Origin: Eimeria necatrix
Taxonomy: Eukaryota > Apicomplexa > Conoidasida > Eucoccidiorida > Eimeriidae
Length of the DNA stretch: 64,000 nt
Direction: 5' to 3'
Assembly: GCF_000499385.1 (NCBI RefSeq)
Contig: NW_013652307.1
Location: 1 to 64,000 of the forward strand
A program made the position numbers and the translations under genes. Shown piece after piece: positions 13,396 to 25,033 of the stretch. Within the stretch, counting starts at the first letter, position 1. Every line of letters starts with the position of its first letter. A model generated the notes under the pieces. That model worked only from the letters and a program-made list of their open reading frames with translations. It was not told the origin of the DNA and searched no databases.

Positions 13396-14040
13396 TTTTT
13401 GGAATTTAGAAAGGGTAAAATTGAGATGTTGCAGAGCCGAAAACGATAACAGAGGAAAAGCAGAAAACGGAACTCCAGCTGCTGCTGAAATGGGTGCTGC
13501 TGCTGCTGCTACTGCAGTAGCTACTGCTGCCGCTGCTGCTGCATTGGTTGCTGCTACAAAAGTGGCTAGTGTTGTTGCTGCTGCTTCTGCAGTGGCTGCT
13601 AATGCTGCTGATGATTCTGAAGTGGCTGCTGCTGGTCCTAGTTTTGCTGTTGCTGCTGCAAGCTGCTGCTGCTGCTGCAGAACTGTGGCGAAGTGCAGGA
13701 GAGCAGCAGCAGCAGAACAGAAATTACGAATTGTAAATTTAGTAATCAATTTAATGATTAAAATATTAGTGACGAACTTATTTTTCGTTAGAAGCACCAA
13801 AAAGAAATCCAGAGGGCCGAGGCACTCTGCTGCTGCTGCTAGCGCTGCTGCTGCTAGTGGTGACAGCAGCAGCAGCTGCTGCTGCTGCTTTCCCGGCCGC
13901 CGCAAATGCCCCAGCTGCACCAAAATTCACTACAGCAACAATCACTGCAGCAAGAGGTATGGCAGCAGGGACGGCCGCAGAAATTACTGTAGAAGGAGCC
14001 ACTACAGCAGCAACAAGAACAGCAGCAGCAGCAGCAATTA

Positions 14041-14193
14041 GGTGTGCGTTGCTTCCAGCAGCCGCTGGAAGGCCTTAGAGGGAGCCAGGCGGACGAATTT
14101 CGCTGCAGTCTTCTGTGGGGTCAGCAGCGGCATTTCATTTACATTTTTAGTTTTAAAAACCAATTCTATATCCCTTTTTTGCTTCTCAAGATT
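14041..14193 (-). CDS. candidate 3'-terminal exon of the TTLL gene
   Basis: On the minus strand a CAG-free, protein-like stretch of about 50 residues runs from an acceptor-like GGAG near 14,193 to a stop at 14,038-14,040. It is rich in charged residues and ends in FQRLLEATHT. It is the only complex-sequence coding candidate downstream of the last certain TTLL exon (ending 15,256), whose strong GTGAGT donor demands another exon. The phase of this acceptor (two bases before a codon) does not fit that donor directly, so an extra exon would be needed between them. Alternatively it belongs to another gene. Confidence 0.3.
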
Positions 14194-15255
14194 CCCTCCA
14201 AAGCCGCAGCAGCAGCAGCAGAAGCAGCGGTCCGTGCCGCTGCTGCTGTTGTCGCGGTGGCTGTAGCTGCTGCTGTAGCTGCTTGTGCAGGGACTGCTGC
14301 TGCTCCTGCTGCTGTGGCAGTGGTTGCTTTTGCTGCTGCTGTGGCAGTGGTTTCTACTGCTGCAGTGGCAATGGCTGCCATTGCTGCTACTTTTCTGGCA
14401 GCAGTTGCTGCTAGTTCCGCGGCAGCCGCCGACTTTGTTGTTGTTGCTGCTGCTGCTGCTGCGGGGCCCAGAAGAGGAAAGCAAGCGGCTCTGACTGCAG
14501 CAGCAGCAGCGGGCAGCAGCAAGGGCGGGAATTTCGCTGGAGAGAAGCTGCACAGCAGCAGGAGCAGCAGAAGACAACAGCAACAAATAAGAGTAAGAGC
14601 AGTTTTAAAAACTCAGAGCAGCAAAGACTCAAAAGCAAACAAATAAAACCAAAAAAGGACAAAAATATAAAAAAGATACAAAAAATAATTCCAAATTGAT
14701 TCTTATATCTTCTCCAGACGTGCGTGCGAAGCACAGGGTCAAAGAGTTACACTGCACTCCAGCAGCAGCAGCAGCAGCACCAGCTGGAAAAGCAGCAGCA
14801 GAAGGAGCAGCAGAAGCAGCAGCAGAAACGGCTGGAGAAGCAGCAGCAGCAGGTGAAGCACAAGCAATAGACGCAGCTTGATCAAGAGCAACGAGTGCAG
14901 CAACAGGAGCAGCAGGAGCAGCAGCAGCTGCAACAACAACAGTAGCCGCAGCAGCAAGAACAACAGCACGACGAACAGCAGCAGCAGCAACAGCAGCAAC
15001 AGCCACAGGAGGCAGCGGGGAGATGCCGAGCACCACGGCAACAGTAAAACAAACAAATGGAATAGCAGCAAAGGGCGAACTCTTTCTTTCTCGGTACTGC
15101 TGCCTTTGCTGCTGCTGCTGTTTTTGCTGCTGCTGTTATTGCTGCTGCTGCTGCTGCTGCTGCTTTTTGCTGCTGCTGCTGATTTTTGCTGCTGCTGCTG
15201 CTTCTGCTGCTTTTGCTGCTTTTGCTGCTGTTGCTGCTGCTGCTGTTGCACTCAC

Positions 15256-17161
15256 TTTGATGAGCTGTTTCCTGTCATAATAAAGCGGATTGATTAAACT
15301 AGCAACATCTCTTACGAATTGAACTAAACCCTTAAATCCTGCTTCTGTTGGAAGTCCCCCCAAGAGCGGCCCCTCCAGGGGGCCCCCCAGGGAGCCTCCC
15401 CCTACTGAGACAGGAGCTACTTTTGTGACCCAGACTTTGCCTTTAGCATCTGGAAGCAGCGAGAAGCGCAGTAGCAGGAACCCCTGCTGCTGCTGCTGCT
15501 GCTGCTGGCGCTGTTGTTGCTGCTGCTGGAGGCAAAAGAGAACCTTCAAAATCGAATCGCAGCTGTTGGCCCACAAAAGGTCAAATAACTGCGGGGAGGC
15601 CCCTGTCTCTTCTGCTGCTAGAGCAGCGCGAAGTTCTGAGAAGGACAAATAAGTTGCTGCTGCTTCTGCTGCCGCTACTGGTTCTTCGTCGGCAGCAGCA
15701 GCAGCGCCAGGGGAGGACCCTTGCTGCTGCTGCTGCTGTTGCTGCTTTTGCTGCTGCCTTTGCTGCTGCTGCAGTGTTCCGTCTATGTACGCCTGCCCTG
15801 ATGCTTTCACCACAGGCACTGCTGCAGCAGCAGCAACAGCTGCAGCAGCAGCAACTGCTGCTGGTGCGGGTTCCGCTGCTGCTGCACTGGAACAACTAGC
15901 GACGGCATCACCAGCAGCAGCAGCAGCAGCAGAAAATTCCTGGGTTTCCCAGTTTGCTGCTGAAAGACAATCCGTCAGATGAACAAATTTGTTGCTGATG
16001 GAATTAGGGTCAGAAGTGTAAGCCAGCCGAGCCACGCGAACCCTCCCCTGCAGCAGCAACAGTAGCAGCAGGGGAACGCAAAGAGGCAGCACGCCCGACA
16101 TCAGAACATGGCAGCAAAAACAGCGCCAGAAACGGGGCATCAAAGAGCAGCGGGAAGAGCTGAAACAGCCACGCCAGCCGCATCTGCAGCCGCATCTGGA
16201 GCAGTGGCAGCAGCAGCAGCAGCAACACGACTACTGGCTTAAGCAACAGCAGCAGAAGAACCAACGAGACAGCCGCCGCTTGCGGCTGCTTCCTTGTTGC
16301 TTCTTCTGCCGCGACAACAAAGCATCACGAGCAAAGGCGTCAGAAGCATTGGCATTATCAGCAGCAGCAGCAGTAGGAGCAGCGACAGCTCAGCAGCAAT
16401 AACGGGAGCAACAGCAGCAGCAGCAAGGGACCTCTTTGTAAAGGAAGGCCTGGAGGGGAGCGAAGGAAAGCACCGCAACAAAACAAAGAAAGTCGAATTT
16501 TCTTTGCTGCAGCAGCAGCGGCGCTGCTACGTATTGCTGCAGCAGAGCTCCCCCATAAAGTTCAGCAGCAAACGGCTGCAGCAGCAAACGCGGGGGACCC
16601 AGCAGGGATGCCCCGGAGAGTTTCCCTAAGCAACAAAACGTGACAAATAATAAATAAATAAATAAATAAATATTCATTAATTTATAATTTTTAACTATTA
16701 ATAATTTGTTCATTAGGAAAAATGGAGAAAAAAAAGGAAAACGATCAAATAAAAAACGCTAAAAAATGAATTCATAGTGAACAAACCAGCAGTTTCTCTT
16801 TCCTTTTTTGTTTATTTGTTAGTAATCATTTATTTATTGATATTTGCATTATTATTTTTTTCACTTCTCTTCCTGCAAATCCAAATGGACTTCTTGTTGC
16901 CGTGAAGTTCCCTCGAAGAAAGTTCGAGAAGCTCCAAAGGGTCACAAGGCAAAGAAAAAGTCACAGGCATTACCCTAAAGGCAACAGCAGCAGCAGCAGT
17001 AAGCGCAGCAGTAAAAGCAACATCAGCAGCAGCAGTATTAGTAGCAATAGAAGCAGCAGCGCTAGCAGGAGAAGCTCCAAAGGGTCACAGGGCAAAGTCA
17101 AAGTCAAAGGAATCCCCCTAAAGGCATTGGCAGTAGCGACAGCAGAAACAGCAGTAACAGC

Positions 17162-17207
<46 letters not shown>

Positions 17208-18740
17208 TCAGCAGCAGCAGTTGCAGCAGAAGCTCCAAAGGGTCACAAGGTAGAGTCAAAGTCACAGGCGTTACCCTATAGGCAGCAGCAGCAACAACAG
17301 CGGCAATAACAGCAGCACCAAGCGGCAGCAGCGAAAGGGACAGCAACAGTAGCGGCAGCAGCAATAACAACAGCAACAATAGCAGCAGCAGCAATAACAG
17401 CAGCGTCAGAAACAGTAGCGGCAGCTCTACAGGGCCGCAGGGCGCCGAAGAAGTCACAGGCATCACAATAAACGCAGCAACAGCAGTGGCAGCAGCAGCG
17501 ATAGCAGCAGCAGCAGAGGAAAAAAGGAGCAGCAGCAGCAATAAGGGCAGCACGAACAACATCAGCCACACAGAAACATCAACAGCAGCAGCGATGGACG
17601 CAGCAGGAGCAGTGGCAGTGGGAGCATCAGTAGCAGCAGAAGTGATATCAGCTGCAGTAGCAGCAGTATCAGCAGCAAGGGCAGCAGCAACCAAGACACG
17701 TGCAACAGCAGCAACAGCAACAGCAGCAGCAGCAGCAGCAGCAAGCTAACCTGAAGGCCTCCCCTGAAGTTCCTTGCCTCTGACTTAGTCTCAAAAGAGA
17801 CTTATAGAGAGCTGCTGCTTCTAAAGTGCTTCCCAAACTGTACATACAGCTTACCCGCTGCAGCCGAAAACCCAGGCTGCCGGGGGGCCCCCAGGGGCCC
17901 CCGAGCGGGACCCCTTGGGCCGCCGTGGTGACCCCTGGGGTCCCTCTCGAGCTGCCGGAGGGGCCCCCAAGAGAACGCCCTGAAAAGGTTCTGTACGGGC
18001 TCCCCAAGATCCCTGCCGCAGCCCTACTGCTGATGCTGCTGCTGCGGTGCAGCGGAACTGACGGACCCCTTGAGGGAGGCAGGGCAGCAGCAGGGGCCCT
18101 AGAAGACACCCAAATTAAATTTGCTGTTGCAACGGCAGCAGGAGAAAACACCTGGCGCCACTGCCCTGTAGGCAGCAAGGCCCTGAAGTCAGCGCCAGCA
18201 ACGGGAACAGCAGCAGCAACAGGAGCAGCAGCAGCAGCCGCAGAAGCAGCAGCAGCTGTGGTGTTGTTGTCCTTAGGCGGGATAAATAGAAGAGAAGAAA
18301 AACGGGCAAACAAAAGGGGACAACAAAAGGGCAAAAATGAAAGGAAAAGAAACAAGAGAGGGGCAGAAAAGAAAAAATAGAGAAAAAGGAAGGAAAGAGA
18401 ATCAAAAAGATTAAAGAAATAAAATACAGGAAAGAAGAAAAAAGGAACGAAAAGAATTGCGCTGACTCTCTCACGATGACTTCTTCCTCCTTGGTGCAGC
18501 CAACGACAGCAAACGTCCTTCTGCTGCTGCTGCTGCGTTGCTGCAGCAAAAGAGGGTCCTGGGCCTCTTCCTTTTCGGCTGCTTTGAGGGCTAGTAGCAG
18601 CGAGCGCAGCAGCAGCAGCGACTTAGAGTGTACGTGCACCCCAACGAAGTGCAGCACAGAAGGAAAGGAGACAGATAAATCAAAAGTGGCATTTTCGCAG
18701 CTGTCCCAAAGTGACAGTTCCTCGTCTTGGTCCACCCGTC

Positions 18741-18772
<32 letters not shown>

Positions 18773-18869
18773 CCTGTGAGGCTTCTCGGGGCGCCTTCGG
18801 ACGTGTACACTGTCGGCAAAAAAAGAGCAATGCTACTGCTGTTATTCAACCTGCTGTTGCTGTCGCTGC

Positions 18870-18909
<40 letters not shown>

Positions 18910-20834
18910 GCTGGTGCTGCTGCTGTGCGGTAAAGGAGAAGAGGCCCAACGGCAGAACTCAGCGGGGTCTCCCTGCTGCTGAGGAAGGGCACCTGCTGCA
19001 GTGTCAGCTGCAGCAGCAATAGCGGGAATGACATTTTCAGGTTGCTGTAGCTTGTACTGCTCGCCCTCCTGTTGGTGCTCCTGTTGCTGGTTGTGTTGCC
19101 TCTCGTGTCGGTGTTGCTGTTGTTGCTGCTGTTGCTGTTGTTGCTGCTGTTTATCTTCGCTACTTGAAGAAGGCATGTATTCGATGGGGTGTGCTGCTAC
19201 AGCTGTTGGGAAGCCAGGAGCTGCTGATGCTGCTGCTGCTGCTGCTGCTGTCGCTGCTTCTGCTGCCGCTGCCTTCGTTTTTGCTGCTGCCGCCGCTGCT
19301 CCTGCCGTTCCTTGCGCTGCTGTTGCGGCCTCTGTGTGAGCTTCCATTTGGTTCACCTCTTCTGGAGCTCCAAGGGCTGCTGCTGCTGATGCTGTTGCTG
19401 CTGCTGTTGTTGCTGCTGTTGTTACTGTTGCTGACGTTGTTATTGTTGTAGTTGATGCTATTTCTGCATGCACCGCTTCCACAACTGAGGTATGATTTTC
19501 AACAGCAGTACCACCAGCAGGAGCAGCAGCAGCAGCAGCAGGAGCACTATCACCCACTTCCTGCAGTGCGCTCGCTTCCTGTGTATCTTCTGCTGCTACA
19601 GCTGCTGCAGCTGCTGCAGTTGCCACTGTACCTGCTGCAAAGGGGCTTCTACGGAGGCTGCTCAGCAGCAGCTCAGGAGCAGCTGCACCTGCTGTGGAAG
19701 GCCTCCTTTGCCGCTGCCTTCTGCTCTGCCTTTGCTGCTGTTTGGCTATGCGGCACTCAGCGCAGGCAGCAGCAGCAGCAGCAACAGGAGTATCGGGGGC
19801 AGCAGTTGCAGCAGCAGCAGCAGCAACCATTGAAGCTGCTGCAGCTGCTGCTATCGCTGGGGTCCCGGGGGGATGCTCGAAGGGGCCTGCGAGGGACTCC
19901 TGATTTGCCTGTGGCAATGGAGGGACAACATGCAGCAGCAGATGCTGCTGCTGCAGTTGCTGTTCCTGCTGCTGCGACTGCTGCTCCTGCTGCTGCTGCT
20001 GCAGTTGCTGCTCGTGCTGCTGTTGCTGTTTTTTTGCTTCTTCACTGAGTGCTGCTGGTGGCACTGAGTGTGCTCCGGTCGCATCTGCTGCAGTTGCTGC
20101 TGTCGTTGCTGCTTCGGCCTCTGCCTCTACTGCTGCTGCTGTTGCTGCTGCTGTGTCTGCTGCTGCAGCCTGCTGCTGTGCCGCTAAGCCCATTTCGTGC
20201 AGCAGTCTGTACACCTTAGCGATGGAGTGCCTCTCGCCGTCAGCATCCATGTATTCTTCAACAGCAGCAGCAGCAGCAGCAGCGGCCTCAGCCTCAGCCG
20301 CCTCAGCAGCAGCAGCAGCAGCTGCTGCTGCTGCTGCCGCTGGAGGAGAAGAAAGACCTAAACAAAACCTTTGGGGGGCTCTGTGGGGGACCCGCGGGAC
20401 TCTGCAGTCGCTGAGTGCCCTGCGGGGGCTCCTCGCTAGTCTTCGTGTCCCGTGCCTCCTTGCTGCTGCTGCTGTTGCTACTGCTGCACCATACGGATCT
20501 GCTGCTGCTGCTGCTGTGGGGCCTGCTGCAGCGGCAACTGGCAGCGGCAGGTCTATGTCGAGGTCCCTCACCGCCTCCTCTATGCTGCTGATTAGAGACT
20601 TTGCGCAGGACCGAATGGAGGCGTGAGCCGAGCGGCTGCTCTTGGGTCGCCCGTTGCTTGCTGCTGCTGCTGCTGCTGCTGGGGTTGCTGCTGCTGCTGG
20701 GGTTGCTACTGCTGCAGAGGCGTCCCCGGCTGCTGCTGCTGCTGAGGAAGCAGCGCTAGAGCAGCTTCCCAGAGACTTCAGGCGGGGCAGCTGCCTCGCT
20801 AAGTCGGCCGAAAGGGAAGGTGCCAGCAGCAGCA

Positions 20835-20865
<31 letters not shown>

Positions 20866-21255
20866 GCATTTTGTCTGCTGGTTCTTCCCAAGAGGCTGCA
20901 TCTGCTTGGAATTGGCTCGCTGCTGCTCCTGCTCCTGCTGTTGCTGCCGCTGTAGCCGCTGCTGCTGCAGCCGCTGCTGCTGCGGCTGCGCCCGGGGCCC
21001 TAAACCAGAGGGCATCTCCGAGTTTTCCCCGCTAGTCCTGCTACTGCTGCGTGGTTGATGATATAGGTTGCTACTCCTAGTAGGGGAAGCCTGTCGCATT
21101 GTGCTAGTAGGCGCCCCTTTGCTGGTACTAGGGGTCCCCTTGCCCTTGCGGGCTGCCTCACTGCTGCTGCTGCTGCTGCTGCTGTTGCTGCTTAGCGCAC
21201 CCCTGTAGCTGCTAAGGGATGCCTGGTTGTAAAGGGCACCCCTGCTGCTCGGCGC

Positions 21256-21286
<31 letters not shown>

Positions 21287-21315
21287 CAAGGGATCCTACA
21301 GCCAGGTGGTGACAA
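15256..21315 (-). CDS. tubulin-tyrosine-ligase-like (TTLL) protein, degenerate catalytic site
   Basis: Multi-exon minus-strand gene. Exons: A, somewhere at or below 21,315 to 18,475; B 18,271-17,751; C 16,974-16,865; D 16,625-16,432; E 16,047-15,256. All junctions keep phase and have GT/AG ends. Exon A codes a long Q/A/S-rich N-terminus of up to about 945 residues; the frame has no ATG at its 5' end, so a first exon is missing. From exon B on, TTL-family signatures appear in the family order: a leading NLIWV; MPVTFSLP and WICRK in C; LLQQYVAAPLLL then KFDFLCFVAVLS in D (family: QkYi..PLLi, KFDlR.Yvlv); and in E RVRVARLAY, NKFVHLTD, FLLLRFSLLPDAKGKVW. TTLL enzymes add Tyr, Glu or Gly to tubulin tails. 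Here the usual Arg, Asp, Glu and Asn of the ATP/metal site look replaced (see findings), so activity is doubtful. The end is uncertain: a GTGAGT donor at 15,255 suggests more exons; otherwise the frame reads into poly-A/Q and stops at 15,136. Confidence 0.75.
16640..16865. repeat. AT-rich tract with (TAAA)n inside a TTLL intron
   Basis: The intron between TTLL exons C and D (16,626-16,864) is strongly AT-rich, with about six TAAA units near 16,648-16,672 and long T and A runs. It has no CAG/CTG at all, unlike the introns on either side, so it looks like an inserted or differently evolving patch. Confidence 0.8.
16931..17475 (-). repeat. four tandem copies of a TTLL exon 5' end with its acceptor
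   Basis: A unit of about 52 bp recurs at 16,931-16,982, 17,073-17,125, 17,232-17,283 and 17,424-17,475, separated by CAG/CTG runs. On the minus strand the first copy is the start of TTLL exon C (acceptor CTTTAG, then VMPVTFSLPCDPLELL). Copies two and three keep the AG acceptor and read GIPLTLTLPCDPLELL and VTPVTLTLPCDPLELL in the same phase. The fourth has lost the AG (TTTATTG) and diverged further (IVMPVTSSAPCGPVEL). Only the copy at 16,931 runs on into the WIC motif and a donor. The others are decayed or partial duplicate exons within the intron B-C. Confidence 0.85.
17162..17207. repeat. (AGT)n microsatellite, about 15 units
   Basis: An uninterrupted run of AGT/GTA trinucleotides, distinct from the CAG family around it, lies between the second and third exon-C copies. 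It may have arisen by point mutation of a CAG run followed by slippage expansion. Confidence 0.95.
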
Positions 21316-21360
21316 AGTGGGCGATACTGGAGACGCTGAGCAGCATGCACAAAGCTGACT

Positions 21361-21790
21361 ACGGCTTAGAGTTTATATTTTAGGTTTAGTGTTCAAAACA
21401 CGAGAAGCTAATGCTGAGGAGACACATGTCGTCTTAAAGACGTTCAAAGGAGACAGACAGACAGCGCAGTGCACAGAGATAAAAAACCCTAAGCGCTGAA
21501 CCCTAAACCCTAACCCCTACCCGTCCCTGTGGAGTCTGCTGCCGAAGAGCGCCACGCCGAATACTCGGTGGCCCTTGAAAGGCCATCAATTGTAGCAGCT
21601 GTTGCATATGCAAACCGCCAACCCTAAACCCTAATCCTTAAACCCTAAGCCCTAAGCCCTATGCACTAGGCAGCAAACTTTGGAATCGTAGAGCCCCAGA
21701 GCTCAAACCCCAGAGCCAACTTACACTTCTCCCGCCCCCCTAAACTCGTTTCCTTGAAGCTAAACCCTAAACCCCGAACCCTAAAGCCCT
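21361..21790. repeat. interstitial telomere-like repeats between two genes
   Basis: Many copies and variants of AAACCCTAA (for example at about 21,484-21,520, 21,620-21,662 and 21,763-21,790), mostly on the plus strand as CCCTAAA, lie in the spacer between the 5' end of the TTLL gene and the 3' end of the next minus-strand gene. The repeats are scattered and degenerate, not a telomere end. Confidence 0.9.
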
Positions 21791-22539
21791 AGGCCAACCT
21801 CGTCGCAGGCTGCCAAAAAGCGCAGAAGGAGAACTGGTACTCGCTTTGTCGTTCAAATGGGAAGAGGGGCAGCAGCAAGGAAGAAAGGACTTAAAGAATC
21901 CAGTGTCTCCGCTGCCTCCCCTGAACCTGCTGCTGCTGCTGCAGCTGCTGCTGCTGGCGTGGGAGGTAAGGGAAGGTCGCATGCTGTTCCTGCGCTTTGC
22001 GCTGCCTCTGCGGTTGCTTCGGTTCCCGCGGGTGCCCTGCTGCTGCCTCTGCTGCCGCTGCTGTCGCTGCTGCTGCTGCTGCCGCTGCTGCTGCTGCTGC
22101 TGCTGCTGCTCCTGCTTGTGGCGGCCAATCAGCAACGGCCGCAGCAGCTGCTGCTCCTTGCTCAGCATCTGCTGGTGCTTACGGGAAGCTGGGGGACCCC
22201 CAACTCGCCGAGACAAGCGAGGGACCCTCTTCCCCTGCAGCAGCAACAGCAGCAGCAGCAGAGCGGAGGAGTGCTGAATGCCTCCTTTTTTGCATCAGGT
22301 CACAGCCGCGTTGCCTTGCAAAGTAGTTTCAAGGGGAGCGCATCAAGAACTACGGTTTTGAACTGGTCTAGGGTTTAGGGTCTAGGGTTAAGGGCCTAGC
22401 GTTTAGCATTTAGCGCTTATGGTTTAGCGCTTTTTTACCTGCCTTGAGAAGCTCTTGTTGGCCGCTTCACTTTTGCTGAGAAATGCATCCAGAGGCTCAC
22501 TAGGATAATGGCTTTCGGAATACGGTGCAGGAGGCTGCA

Positions 22540-22573
<34 letters not shown>

Positions 22574-22817
22574 GCGAGGGCTGCTGCTGCTGCCACCACT
22601 GTTGCTGCTGTTTCCACCGCTGTTGCTGCTGCTGCTGTTACCGTTGCTGTTCGTTTTGCTGTTGCTGCTGCTGTAGCTGTTGCTGTTGATGACATTGCTG
22701 TTTCCGTTGCTGCTGCTGCTGCTGCTGCTGGCCGTCAGCTTGTCCACGGCCTCAAGCAGGGAATCGGATTGCTGTCTGTCTCTCAACTCAAGCAGCACAA
22801 GATTCAGCAGCAACAGC

Positions 22818-22850
<33 letters not shown>

Positions 22851-23276
22851 GGACCTTGCTGTGTCGCTTGGGCGCTCTGAAGGTCTCGGCATAATTTCAC
22901 CAACTCTCCTGTCTCTGCAGCAGCAACAGCAATAGCAGCAGCAGCAGAATGCCTACTTGTGAAGCAGCATCTGTCCAAAACTGTTTTCGCTGCTGTTTTC
23001 TTCGCTTTTGCTGCTGCAGCGGCAGCAGCAGTGGTTGCCTTGATTAGTCTCCAGTATGATATTTTACGCTGTGCTGTGTCTTGCCGCTTCTCTTGCTACT
23101 GCTATTTCTGCCTTACCCATGTCGTACACACTAGAGGGAGGCGGCAGCTGCATTGGCTCTGCCGGGTCTGTTGGGTCTGTTGGTTCAGCAGCAACAGCAG
23201 CCGGCTGAGCAGCAGCAGCACCTGCTGCTGCTGCTGCAGCAGGACATGCTGCTGTTGCTGCTGCTGCGTCACACAT
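21767..23276 (-). CDS. unknown protein with Gln/Ser/Asn-rich repeats
   Basis: Three exons on the minus strand: 23,276-23,117 (starting at an ATG), 22,914-22,439 and 22,234-21,767. Donors are GTAAGG and GTAAAA; both acceptors are CTGCAG after sense-strand CTG runs. Phases (1, then 0) match exactly, giving 367 residues. The order is: Ala-rich N-terminus with PTDPTDPAEP; a helical stretch (LVKLCRDLQSAQ) then poly-Q and LLLLNLVLLELRDRQQSD; a long Ser/Asn/Gly low-complexity run; a complex stretch (PYSESHYPSEPLDAFLSKSE); and a basic C-terminal part with poly-Q/R. The last ten residues are coded by telomere-like heptamers (LGFGV then stop), so the true end may lie earlier. I recognise no domain. No signal peptide or membrane span is evident. 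The Arg/Lys-rich tail could favour nuclear or nucleic-acid association, which is inference only. Confidence 0.55.
22361..22432. repeat. telomere-like patch inside an intron
   Basis: GGTTTAGGGTCTAGGGTTAA and further TTTAG(C/G)G variants occupy the 5' half of the intron 22,235-22,438 of the unknown minus-strand gene. On that gene's sense strand they read as CCCTAAA. Confidence 0.8.
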
Positions 23277-25033
23277 CTCTGCTTCGTCCTTCAGCAGCAG
23301 CAAGCTGCTGCCTCTTCTGCTTCTCTACGAGTGCCGCCCTTGGCTGCTGCCTCGAGTTCCTTATGGTACATTTAATTCAATTGGATTATATTTGATTATT
23401 CATCTATATTTTGTTTATATAGATCCATTTACCTTATTTAATTTTGCTTTCGAAGGGCTCCAGCGCCAACGCGAATTACAAATGAAGTTTCGTTGCTGCT
23501 CCCACTCTTGCAGCCAGACCCTAAACCCTAAGCTCTGGGCCCCAAACCCTAAGTCCTAAATCTGAAAACGTCCCCAGCAGCAGCAAACTGCCTGTGTCCT
23601 TTAGTAATGCTGTAGGCTGTCTGTGGCTCCAGGAGGAGAGTGTGTTCCTGTGGTCACCCTAAACCCTAAACCCTGAACCCTAGACCCTAAACCCTGGGAG
23701 AGAGCGACGCTTGAGCGCCCTCTTCGCCAAAGCAGTGCAGTTCTCTGTTAATCTAGGGAACAGAGGGCCTAGGGTTTAAGTTTAAGGGTTTAGAGTTTAG
23801 CGTTTTGGTGTTTGGGGCTGGGGCCCCGTGTTCTGCTACGGGTGACTCGGGAGCTTCTGACGCGGCAAGAGACAGTCACATTGTTGAAGGGATAAACCCT
23901 AAAGCCTAAACCCTAAACCCTAAGCCTTAAACCCTGATCCTCAACCCCTGGTCCCCATTTCTGGAGGTCGGCCGGTGCAGCGAGCGCAGGGCAAGAATGG
24001 CTGAAGCCCTAAACCGTAAACGACAAACCATAAACCCTAAACCCTAAACGTTCTAAAACAAGCCAGCATATCGCTAACGCTGCGACATTCTATGGTTACT
24101 CGACTTGTAGATAAGCTTCCGTTTGGAATGAGCAGCAGCTGCTATGGCTGCTGCTGCTGCTGCCGCTGCTGCAGCCTCTGCTCGTATGAGATTTGTGCTT
24201 TGCTGCAGCCAAAGCTCGGCAAGAGTAGCCCCCACAGTGTAGCTGCATGATTTGTAACTAAACTCATAAACATAACCACTGGTCCTGCTGCTGCTCCTGC
24301 CGCTGTTGCTGCTGGGATGCCTTGACTGCTGTTGCCGCAGCAGTGTCGGCAGCGGTCGGCCGCAGGCTCAATCTGCTGCAGCAGTGTCTGCAGAATTCCC
24401 CTTTAAATAAGGCCTTTTGTCTAGTGCAAATGAATAATAAGCATTTAAAGTCTTTATTTAGATTTCATTTATTGTTATTTTTCACACTTTATTGCTGAAA
24501 TCGCAGCACTGCAGTAGGCGGGGGGCCCTAGGAGAGCCGTGCGTCGCGGCTGTGCTGCGTGGCTGGGGAGGAAGGGTTTTGCTGCATTCGCCCTGACTAT
24601 TTTTTGTCTTTTTGAACTTCTTCCTGTCTCTTATATGCTTTTTTAACTCTTTTTTCCTTTTTAAGCAGAGAGGCGCTCTCAGGGGCCCGTCCAAGCCCTT
24701 CCTGCTGTTCCCCTGTCTCGGGTGTCTGCGTAGACCGCAGGGCCCCTCTTGAGGTGCTGCTGCTGCTGCAAATTTGCTGCGGCGGGGAAGGCTATAGGGT
24801 GCTGCAGAGTCATTTAGGGATCATTGTCAGCAGCAGCAGCGGCAACCGCAGCGGCGGCGGCAGCAGCTCTAGCTCAAGCGCCCAGCCGGCAGTAACGCCT
24901 GCCGTCAAAGCAGCACCAGCGGCGGCAGCAGCGGCAAACAGTGCAGCAGCAGCAGCTGCTGAAGTCAGCGAAGTCCCCTAAGAGCCCGCTGCCCAGGGGG
25001 CCCCCTCAGGGGCCGAATTAATACTGAGACGCC
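23277..25033. other. divergent intergenic region
   Basis: This spacer separates the 5' end of the minus-strand unknown gene from the start of the plus-strand giant kinase, so it should hold both promoters. It contains telomere-like patches (23,517-24,056), an AT-rich stretch near 23,365-23,450, another at 24,410-24,490, and CAG/CTG runs at 24,120-24,380 and 24,750-24,970. Open frames here (for example 24,482-24,694 minus) have no linked exons. I cannot identify promoter elements. Confidence 0.5.
23517..24056. repeat. interstitial telomere-like repeats in both orientations
   Basis: Clusters of CCCTAAACCCTAAACCCTGA type occur at about 23,517-23,560, 23,656-23,700, 23,893-23,945 and 24,008-24,048. 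A cluster in the opposite sense (GGGTTTAAG, GGGTTTAGAG) lies at 23,770-23,810. The change of orientation within 300 bases argues against a simple fused telomere. Confidence 0.9.

Noticed and set aside
14739..15251. Long poly-Leu, poly-Gln and poly-Cys frames around the TTLL 3' end and elsewhere in the CAG domain
   Set aside because: Six-frame reading of CAG repeats opens nearly every frame. These have no complex islands or splice logic and lie antisense to or in introns of better-supported genes.
17162..17207. CRISPR-like or other array of spaced repeats
   Set aside because: It is a simple trinucleotide microsatellite; no constant-repeat and unique-spacer structure occurs anywhere in this eukaryotic window.
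21480..24056. A true chromosome end or telomere fusion
   Set aside because: The heptamers are scattered, degenerate, in both orientations and flanked by unique coding sequence on both sides.
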